From Bacteroidetes bacterium ADurb.Bin217 (lineage in GTDB: Bacteria; Bacteroidota; Bacteroidia; Bacteroidales; UBA1715): 55,634 nucleotides of DNA. The notes under the pieces were generated by a model. That model was not told the DNA's origin and did not search any database. It saw only the letters and a program-made list of their open reading frames with translations. The translations under genes and the position numbers were made by a program. Positions 35,789 to 42,081 of this stretch are shown piece after piece (positions within the stretch are counted from its first letter, which is position 1; the number at the start of each line of letters is the position of its first letter). The stretch spans positions 1-55,634 of the forward strand of contig MWCJ01000012.1 in NCBI GenBank assembly GCA_002069975.1, written 5' to 3'.

Positions 35789-36340
35789 ATGAAACGGTTA
35801 ATCTTAAGTATTGTCTTTATAAGCTTTTTTCTCATAGGGTTTTCTCAAAACAATAATATTTTTATTCGTAAAGAAGATAACCCTGAACTTAAAATTACAA
35901 TCGATGCCTATTTTGGGATTAGTTTAATGACTCAATATAACGGGTTTATTCGATATGGGTTTATTCAGGTGAAATCTACAGGAGAAACCAAAGTAACTTA
36001 TTTATCGCAACAACAATTTATGCAACAAGTTACCGGACAAATGGTTTCAAAAGCTAATCCTAATAAAATTAATTATTTGGAACAAAAAGAAATAATGTGG
36101 CAATCGTTCGAAAATTTATGGAAAATACGCTATGCCGAATATCCTTACGATGGTCCGAATAAAATGGAAAAAGGTTGGGCGGGTCGCGACATGGCACCAA
36201 GTGAAGCTCAATGGAATTTTCTCAAACAAAATTATGGATACAATAACTTCGACCAATTTTTATACGGTGAAAACATGTGGAAATTGGTAAAAGATTCTCA
36301 AGATGCCGCATGGCAAAGTCAATATTCCAGCTTGAAGTAA
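35789..36340 (+). CDS. Secreted protein of unknown function
   Basis: This 183-residue protein has a clear signal peptide (MKRLILSIVFISFFLIGFSQ) and a mature part with no family I recognise. It contains short blocks rich in Gln, Tyr and Trp (GFIRYGFIQVKS, MWQSFENLWKIRYAEYPYDG, AQWNFLKQNYGYNNFDQFL), suggesting a helical C-terminal half. The start is the ATG at 35789, which gives a clean signal peptide. A TTG two codons earlier is less likely. TATTTTCG at 35765-35772 is a near-consensus -7 box. Its stop TAA overlaps the ATG of the following methyltransferase gene (TAATG), so the two are translationally coupled. Function unknown. Confidence 0.7.
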   Translation: MKRLILSIVFISFFLIGFSQNNNIFIRKEDNPELKITIDAYFGISLMTQYNGFIRYGFIQVKSTGETKVTYLSQQQFMQQVTGQMVSKANPNKINYLEQKEIMWQSFENLWKIRYAEYPYDGPNKMEKGWAGRDMAPSEAQWNFLKQNYGYNNFDQFLYGENMWKLVKDSQDAAWQSQYSSLK

Positions 36341-36972
36341 TGAACCAATCTTGCCCTCTTTGCAACTCTGAAAGTTCAGAATTTTATCATTCACACCAAC
36401 AAATATTTTTTATCTGTCAATGTTGTAGTCTTATATTCTTACATAATAACTTACGATTACAAACAAACAAAGAATTTGAACGGTATAATTTGCACCAAAA
36501 TAATCCTTACGACACAGGATATCAATCATTTGTTTCACCTATTACTGCCGAAATTGAATCTCGGTATAGTCCTTTACATCAGGGGCTTGATTTTGGAAGC
36601 GGGAAATCTTCTGCTATTTCCCACATTTTACGCTCAAAAAATTTCGATATTACAGAATACGATCCTTTTTTTGTAAATAACCCATTGGCATTGCAACGCA
36701 CATACGATTATATAGCATGCTGCGAAGTTATTGAACATTTTTACCATCCGTTTAAGGAATTTTCACTACTATATTCGCTATTGAAACCTTCGGGCGAATT
36801 AATCTGCATGACCGATTTATACTCTCCATCCATAAATTTTGAAACTTGGTATTATAAAAACGACCCAACACATGTGTGCATATATACTTTAGAAACATGT
36901 GAATGGATAACACAAGAATTTGGGTTTTCTAATTGTGATATTTTACGGCGTAGAATAATTTTCACCAAATAA
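36340..36972 (+). CDS. SAM-dependent methyltransferase with N-terminal zinc ribbon
   Basis: This 210-residue cytoplasmic protein has a CPLC...CQCC zinc ribbon at about residues 5-30, then a class I methyltransferase fold: AdoMet-binding LDFGSGKSSAISHILRSK near 80, an acidic loop EYDPFF, CCEVIEHFYHPFKEF, and a LKPSGELICMTDLYSPS strand. This is the Methyltransf_23-like type with a fused ribbon that is seen in many Bacteroidota. The substrate is unknown. I set the start at the ATG at 36340, overlapping the stop of the secreted protein before it. A longer frame from 36277 would lie inside that gene. The MsrB-MsrA gene follows after about 55 bases. Confidence 0.82.
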   Translation: MNQSCPLCNSESSEFYHSHQQIFFICQCCSLIFLHNNLRLQTNKEFERYNLHQNNPYDTGYQSFVSPITAEIESRYSPLHQGLDFGSGKSSAISHILRSKNFDITEYDPFFVNNPLALQRTYDYIACCEVIEHFYHPFKEFSLLYSLLKPSGELICMTDLYSPSINFETWYYKNDPTHVCIYTLETCEWITQEFGFSNCDILRRRIIFTK

Positions 36973-37027
36973 TCCTACAATCCATGTAATGTTGACAGGC
37001 ATCATTAGTCAAAATATAAAAAGACTC

Positions 37028-37963
37028 ATGAAATTACTATATATCATACTATTGACATGGTTAGTTTCGTGTAGTGCAAAAACACAAGACTTACAAACAA
37101 TAAGCAGTGATACAATGAAATTACGAACATTAACAGAATTTGAATCATATGTAATTCGAGACAAAGGCACCGAACGACCGTTTACAGGAGCCTATACCGA
37201 TATGTTTGACGAAGGAGTATATGCATGCAAACAATGTGGAACGCATTTATACACATCGAATCATAAATTTCATTCGGGTTGTGGGTGGCCTGCATTCGAC
37301 GATGAGATTCCGGGGGCTGTAACTCGCATACCCGATGCCGATGGTAGTCGTATCGAAATAATATGTTCAACATGCAAAGGTCATTTAGGACATGTATTTA
37401 CCGGCGAAGGATTTACGCAAAAAGATGTTCGACATTGTGTAAATTCAGTGTCGCTGGAATTTATTCCAACAACAGAAAAACTATATGATACCGCGTATTT
37501 TGCAAATGGCTGTTTTTGGGGAACACAATATTGGTTTAACAAAACTGAAGGAGTAATTAAAACAACTGTAGGTTATAGCGGTGGTAACATTGAAAACCCT
37601 ACCTACGAACAAGTATGTTCTGGAAATACCGGACATGCAGAATGTATAGAAGTAATATATGACACTTCCAAAACCGACTTCAAAACATTAGCAAAATTAT
37701 TTTTCAACACACACGACCCTACTCAGATTAATAGGCAAGGACCCGATATAGGCGAACAATACCGAAGCGAGATTTTTTATACATCAGCTAAGCAAAAACA
37801 AATAGCCGATGAATTATTTGTTGAATTATACAAAAAAGGAATTGACGTTGCTACTGAAATAACGCCATTTGCAAAATTTTATCCTGCCGAAGAGTATCAT
37901 CAACAATATTATGAAAAGAAACAAGGAATACCATATTGTCATGTATTTCGCGAAAAGTTTTAA
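37028..37963 (+). CDS. msrAB: Methionine sulfoxide reductase, MsrB-MsrA fusion, predicted lipoprotein
   Basis: This 311-residue envelope protein repairs oxidised methionine in both stereoisomers. A lipoprotein signal ends at Cys15 (LLTWLVSCSAK). MsrB comes first (about 31-147) with zinc cysteines 67, 70, 113, 116 and catalytic Cys137 in RHCVNSVSLEF. MsrA (about 152-311) has catalytic Cys162 in GCFWG and the C-terminal YPAEEYHQQYYE with HVFREKF. The order B then A is the opposite of the Neisseria PilB layout. I chose the ATG at 37028 because it begins the signal peptide, while a frame from 36989 adds 13 residues ahead of it. Reducing power would have to come from a periplasmic thiol relay. The Rieske-like lipoprotein gene on the other strand converges on it, overlapping by four bases. 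Confidence 0.92.
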   Translation: MKLLYIILLTWLVSCSAKTQDLQTISSDTMKLRTLTEFESYVIRDKGTERPFTGAYTDMFDEGVYACKQCGTHLYTSNHKFHSGCGWPAFDDEIPGAVTRIPDADGSRIEIICSTCKGHLGHVFTGEGFTQKDVRHCVNSVSLEFIPTTEKLYDTAYFANGCFWGTQYWFNKTEGVIKTTVGYSGGNIENPTYEQVCSGNTGHAECIEVIYDTSKTDFKTLAKLFFNTHDPTQINRQGPDIGEQYRSEIFYTSAKQKQIADELFVELYKKGIDVATEITPFAKFYPAEEYHQQYYEKKQGIPYCHVFREKF

Positions 37964-38442
37964 TTTTCTATCCGCAAATTGCCATTATCGTAAGTACATA
38001 CATATTCGCGAAGCGGATATTTTGCAGGACCTTGCATCATGTAGCCGTATTGCATGGTAAACACCGAGCCACAACATGGACAGGTAAGTAAATCGCCAAA
38101 CCCTTGTTCTAATTGCATAGCACAGGTATTAGCTTCGTGAGTACAAGTAACATCAAATGCACGAAAATCGTCATAGCTATATTCGCGTTTAAGTCTATAA
38201 ATTACAATACCATTACATTTATACCCTAAACAATCAGAAGGTCGTTGCAATAAAGCAGCACCACCTTCTACACGTAAATCTTGATAACGAGGGTCGCTTT
38301 CGATATCGAATATTGTAACTTGAATAGAAGTAACAGGTACCGGATTTTCATTTTTATCGCACGAATGTATGGGCAATACGCAGAGAATGATACAAAAAAT
38401 AAAGTAACTCCGAGTAATTCTTGTGTTATTAGACATATTCAT
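37960..38442 (-). CDS. Rieske-like [2Fe-2S] lipoprotein with an altered ligand set
   Basis: This 160-residue lipoprotein has a signal ending near Cys28 (LPIHSCDK) and a C-terminal Rieske-like domain (about 40-160). Cluster box 1 is C100-T-H102. Box 2 is C121-P-C-C124-GSVF, where ordinary Rieske proteins have CPCHGS. Thus the second histidine is replaced by cysteine, giving a possible 3-Cys/1-His set. Other features are the C-terminal KYPLREY and short edge strands. Bacteroidota carry other such unstudied lipoproteins. I set the start at the ATG at 38442, downstream of a perfect -7 box (38468-38461). The alternative at 38436 is as good, while the TTG at 38463 lies inside the -7 box. It probably moves electrons in the periplasm, but its partner is unknown. 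Confidence 0.75.
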   Translation of the reverse strand: MNMSNNTRITRSYFIFCIILCVLPIHSCDKNENPVPVTSIQVTIFDIESDPRYQDLRVEGGAALLQRPSDCLGYKCNGIVIYRLKREYSYDDFRAFDVTCTHEANTCAMQLEQGFGDLLTCPCCGSVFTMQYGYMMQGPAKYPLREYVCTYDNGNLRIEN

Positions 38443-38460
38443 TATATTTGTAACATATTG

Positions 38461-38468
38461 CAAACTTA
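38461..38468 (-). promoter_or_regulatory. -7 box of the Rieske-like lipoprotein gene
   Basis: A perfect minus-strand TAAGTTTG (38468-38461) lies about 18 bases upstream of the ATG at 38442 and rules out the upstream TTG at 38463 as a start. Confidence 0.6.
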
Positions 38469-38494
38469 CTATAAATTACCATTAGTTACGTTGT

Positions 38495-38872
38495 ATGACA
38501 CAAAAAAGTATTTGGAGAATTCTTATTATTACGAGCTTACTTATAGGCTGGGGACATGCATATAGTTTTGCTCAAAACAAACCTAAAAAGGGTGCATACG
38601 TGCCCGATAAAAGTCCAGAAGAAGAGGAAGAAGAATTACAAGAAAAAGTAAAAGAAGAAACAAAAAAACCCGATAAACCACTTACCAAAAGGCAAGGGTA
38701 TAAATTTATGCGTAAACGCGACAAACGAAAAGAAGGAGAATACAAAGAACATCACGAACGTATTCAACAAGAAGAAACCTACAAACGCATGAAAAAAAGC
38801 AAGAAAAAAGCTGAAATGAGGAACACCCGTAAGAAACCAAATAAAATAAGAAAATTATTATTAAAAATGTAA
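38495..38872 (+). CDS. Secreted highly charged small protein
   Basis: This 125-residue protein has a signal peptide (about 1-26, ending near SFAQ). The mature part is almost entirely charged: an acidic segment (SPEEEEEELQEKVKEE), then a long basic stretch of Lys and Arg (KRQGYKFMRKRDKRK, ERIQQEETYKRMKKSKKK), ending in a basic tail. It is probably an extended, unstructured periplasmic protein that binds acidic polymers or nucleic acid. Similar small proteins are widespread in Bacteroidota, but I know of no assigned role. It starts divergently from the Rieske-like gene and ends four bases before the FemAB-like gene, so it shares a transcript with the latter. Confidence 0.68.
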   Translation: MTQKSIWRILIITSLLIGWGHAYSFAQNKPKKGAYVPDKSPEEEEEELQEKVKEETKKPDKPLTKRQGYKFMRKRDKRKEGEYKEHHERIQQEETYKRMKKSKKKAEMRNTRKKPNKIRKLLLKM

Positions 38873-38876
38873 TGGT

Positions 38877-39767
38877 ATGATACGGTGCATTCCTAACCAT
38901 ACTATTGATAAAGAACAGTGGGATAAAACTATACTCAATTCTACACACCCACACCTATATGCCCGGTCATGGTATTTAGATGTGGTTTCTCCCGGATGGA
39001 AAGCTCTTGTATACAATAATTACGAATATATAATGCCTCTACCAATAAAACACAAATGTGGCATACCATATATTGTTCAGCCCCCATTAACTCAGCAATT
39101 AGGAATATTTTCAGCCAATGTCATAACAGCTAAAATTCAACAACAATTTGAATCGAAATTATTTTCACACTTAAGTGTTCGTTATAGCAGCTCCATAGAA
39201 TTTAATTCAAAAATATGTAAGCAAACTCAACGGGTTAATTATATACTGCCTCTAGAAAATTCGTACGAAAATATTCGACAAAACTTTTCTGATAATTGCA
39301 AACGAAATATTAAAAAATCTGAAACAGCCGGCATACTTGTACAACATGTTTCTTTAGATTTTTTTATCAAACATTTTAAAGATTTAAGTGTATTTGATGT
39401 ATCTCAAGATTTATGGAACACCATTCAATTATTATTAACCCAAGCTGAACTTCAAAAATCATTGCGAATTTACGGTGCATTTTTTAATAATAAAATTTGT
39501 GCACTTGCAGCATTTGTTTCAAGCGGAACTACACTATATTATCTTATTCCCGGAGCAAATTCAATTGCTAAAAAAAATGGTGCAGCATATGCAATTGTGG
39601 TACAATGTATACAAGACCATGCGGGTACATATAAAATACTCGATTTTGAAGGTTCAGAAATTGCCGGAGTTGCTCAATTTTATAAAGGCTTTGGTGCCCA
39701 GATTCAGCCATATTTTTATATTAAAAAAAAATTGGTGCCGTTTCTGTCTTTCTTATTAGATAAATAA
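38877..39767 (+). CDS. FemAB-like GNAT-fold acyl/aminoacyl transferase
   Basis: This 296-residue protein has the double GNAT-like layout of FemAB-like/acetyltransferase-6 proteins. The first lobe includes PHLYARSWYLDVVSPGWKAL and MPLPIKHKCGIPYIVQPPLTQQLGIF (quoted in parts), with the cofactor-site segment NYILPLENSYENIRQNFSDNCKRNI near 122-145. The second lobe has IYGAFFNNKICALAAFV, YYLIPGANSIAKKNGAAYAI and DFEGSEIAGVAQFYKGFGA, the usual C-terminal signature. FemAB-like proteins of this group add acyl or aminoacyl groups in cell-envelope or exopolysaccharide assembly. Substrate unknown. Its codons match the rest of the genome (seven arginines, all CGN), unlike the two genes that follow. Confidence 0.78.
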   Translation: MIRCIPNHTIDKEQWDKTILNSTHPHLYARSWYLDVVSPGWKALVYNNYEYIMPLPIKHKCGIPYIVQPPLTQQLGIFSANVITAKIQQQFESKLFSHLSVRYSSSIEFNSKICKQTQRVNYILPLENSYENIRQNFSDNCKRNIKKSETAGILVQHVSLDFFIKHFKDLSVFDVSQDLWNTIQLLLTQAELQKSLRIYGAFFNNKICALAAFVSSGTTLYYLIPGANSIAKKNGAAYAIVVQCIQDHAGTYKILDFEGSEIAGVAQFYKGFGAQIQPYFYIKKKLVPFLSFLLDK

Positions 39768-39815
39768 ACTTAAAATTATTTTCATTATAGTTACAATTGT
39801 GTAAACTTTCAAAAA

Positions 39816-40835
39816 ATGACGATTATTAAAAAAATAATAAATAAAGTTGGTAATAATATACCATTTTCAATATTACATACTATTTCAAATGAAAAATTAA
39901 TTTTACCATTTTATCATGCAATTTCAAATAATGCAATGCCTCATATTGAGAATTTATACTCTATTAAAAATGAAAAAGCATTTATTAAAGATTTAGATTT
40001 TCTATTAAAACACTATCAACCCATTGATTATATTAAGTTTAAAGAATTTAAGATTAATGATTTACAGCCAATTAAACCATCATTTCTACTTTCATTTGAT
40101 GATGGATTAAGAGAATTTCATGATATAATAGCACCTATTCTAATTAAAAAAGGAATACCTGCTATTTGCTTTGTAAACACAGATTTTATTGATAATAAAA
40201 ATTTGTTTTATAGATATAAAGCTAGTTTGATAATTAATGAAATTAGAAAAAATACTGAAATAAGAGAAAAATTAAGATTTTCAAAAATTTATAGCAAAGA
40301 TATTTATCAATATATATTATCAATATCATATAAAGATAAGCAAGAATTGGATGATATAGCAATTGACATTAATCTCAATTTTAATGATTATTTAAAAAGT
40401 AATTCTCCATATTTAACAAGTAATGAGATTAAATCCTTAATTAATAAAGGATTTCATTTTGGTTCTCATAGTATAGATCACCCGGAATTTCAATATTTAG
40501 ATTTAGAAACCCAAATAATTCAAACAAAAGAAAGTTTGAATTATTTAATGAATAAATTTTCATTAAATTATAAAATTTTTTCATTCCCTTTTACTGATTT
40601 CAATGTTTCAATTGATTATTTTAATTATATTAAAAAAAATGAAATTTTTGAATTTAGTTTTGGTACTGCAGGACAAAAAAAAGACTGCATCCCATTTAAT
40701 ATTCAAAGAATTCCATTTGAAAATGGAAATCTCTCAGCTGAGAATATTTTAAAAATAGAACTGTTATATTATTTAATTAAAATGCCTTTGAGTAAAAATA
40801 CTATAAAAAGAAATGGTAGAAATAAAATTATTTAA
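39816..40835 (+). CDS. Polysaccharide deacetylase family protein (likely acquired)
   Basis: This 339-residue protein has a NodB-type polysaccharide deacetylase domain (about 85-310). The metal-binding pair is Asp95-Asp96 in LLSFDDGLREFHD, and the HxxxH pair is His218 and His222 in GSHSIDHPEF. CFVNTDFIDN and IFSFPFTDFNVS follow the family pattern, including the terminal strands. It would remove N- or O-acetyl groups from a surface polysaccharide. No signal peptide is evident, so a cytoplasmic or peripheral role is likely. All eight of its arginines are AGA, while the neighbours use CGN, and base composition is clearly more AT-rich. It overlaps the following gene by 23 bases, so the two form a coupled pair. 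Confidence 0.82.
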   Translation: MTIIKKIINKVGNNIPFSILHTISNEKLILPFYHAISNNAMPHIENLYSIKNEKAFIKDLDFLLKHYQPIDYIKFKEFKINDLQPIKPSFLLSFDDGLREFHDIIAPILIKKGIPAICFVNTDFIDNKNLFYRYKASLIINEIRKNTEIREKLRFSKIYSKDIYQYILSISYKDKQELDDIAIDINLNFNDYLKSNSPYLTSNEIKSLINKGFHFGSHSIDHPEFQYLDLETQIIQTKESLNYLMNKFSLNYKIFSFPFTDFNVSIDYFNYIKKNEIFEFSFGTAGQKKDCIPFNIQRIPFENGNLSAENILKIELLYYLIKMPLSKNTIKRNGRNKII

Positions 40836-41916
40836 TAAAAGTCAATTATTTGAATATATATATTCAAGTGATTTTGGAAATAGTAATTGTATACCAATTA
40901 CAATTCATCGAGCACTTTCACAATTCAAAAACACTAAATTACATGAAGAAGATGTTATTTTATTGATTGCGTTTTGTAATGGAAATGTAATTGGATATTT
41001 AGGTGTTTTACCCGATATTTTATCATTTAATAATAATGTAATAAGAATAGGTTGGTTAAGTTGTCTTTGGGTTTCAGATGAATTTCGAGGTAATGGCATT
41101 AGTTATAATTTAATAATAAAAGCTTTAGAATTATGGGATAATAAACTTTTAACTTCTGATTATGTATCATATACCAAAAAAATATATGATAAAACTAAAT
41201 TATTTAATTTAAAACCATATGTTAAAAAAGGGATTAGATTATATTTAAAATCTGACATGCAAAATATACTTCCACCTAAAAAACCATTCTTATCAAAATT
41301 TTTATTTCTTTTTAAAATATTAGATTTTATTCTAAACGCTTTTTTAAATTTAAGAATTTTACTTTTTTATAAATTTCATACAAATTTTGATTTTGAATAC
41401 ACAAATTATGCTGATGATGAAATAAATGATTTTATTAAATCAAAACAAAATAATCAATTATTTAAGAAAGATAAAAATGATTTAAATTGGATAATACAAA
41501 ATCCTTGGATACTATCAGAAGATAAAAAAAGTAACTTAAATAAAAAATATTATTTTTCATCAACAGTCAACTTATTTAGATTTCATCTTATTAAAATTAA
41601 AAATAAAAGAAAAGAATTAGTTGGAGTTATACTTTTCTCTGAAAAAGATAAATCTTTAAAAATTCCTTATATCTATCATAATAATATTGATTGTATAATT
41701 GAAACTATTTATTTTCATGTACATGTATGGAAAATAAAAACTTTAACAACATTTAATATTGAAATAGTTGAAGGTCTTAAGAAAGGGAAAAGTCATCCTG
41801 AAGTTTTAAAAAAAGAAATAATTCGAAATTATATTGTATCTAATCCTTTAAGTGAATATTTATTTTCTCCTGAAATCATAATTCAAGATGGAGATGGGGA
41901 TAGCGTTTTTACTTAG
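40813..41916 (+). CDS. GNAT-family acetyltransferase (likely acquired)
   Basis: This 367-residue protein has an N-terminal GNAT domain (about 1-150). LLIAFCNGNVIGYLGVLPD is followed by the acetyl-CoA-binding motif WVSDEFRGNGISYNLI, where RGNG stands for the usual RGxG-type loop. The rest (about 150-367) is a less usual extension with aromatic-rich helices (FLKFFFLF-like stretches near 155-190) and no match I can name. Acetylation of a sugar or lipid in the same pathway as the overlapping deacetylase is a reasonable inference. Arginine codons are five AGA and three CGA, again unlike the CGN use of the neighbours. The start at 40813 overlaps the previous gene by 23 bases. Confidence 0.7.
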   Translation: MVEIKLFNKSQLFEYIYSSDFGNSNCIPITIHRALSQFKNTKLHEEDVILLIAFCNGNVIGYLGVLPDILSFNNNVIRIGWLSCLWVSDEFRGNGISYNLIIKALELWDNKLLTSDYVSYTKKIYDKTKLFNLKPYVKKGIRLYLKSDMQNILPPKKPFLSKFLFLFKILDFILNAFLNLRILLFYKFHTNFDFEYTNYADDEINDFIKSKQNNQLFKKDKNDLNWIIQNPWILSEDKKSNLNKKYYFSSTVNLFRFHLIKIKNKRKELVGVILFSEKDKSLKIPYIYHNNIDCIIETIYFHVHVWKIKTLTTFNIEIVEGLKKGKSHPEVLKKEIIRNYIVSNPLSEYLFSPEIIIQDGDGDSVFT

Positions 41917-41994
41917 TGATTATAAATAAAAATAATCTTTCTATTTTATCTTCAATTAATAAGTTGAAATTTTATTGAAAAATAAAAATCTAAA

Positions 41995-42024
41995 TTGGTT
42001 GTAAAAAAATTAATTGTACCTTTA
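41995..42024 (+). promoter_or_regulatory. Probable promoter of the propeller-AraC sensor gene
   Basis: A TTG (41995-41997) lies 19 bases before TACCTTTA (42017-42024), one base from TAnnTTTG. This predicts a leader of about 50 bases before the ATG at 42082. Two short inverted motifs in that leader are not convincing as operators. Confidence 0.45.
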
Positions 42025-42081
42025 TACAGGGATTATCCTCTATTTACTGTCATAAAGTAGGGAAAAATTTAGATTCTTTGT

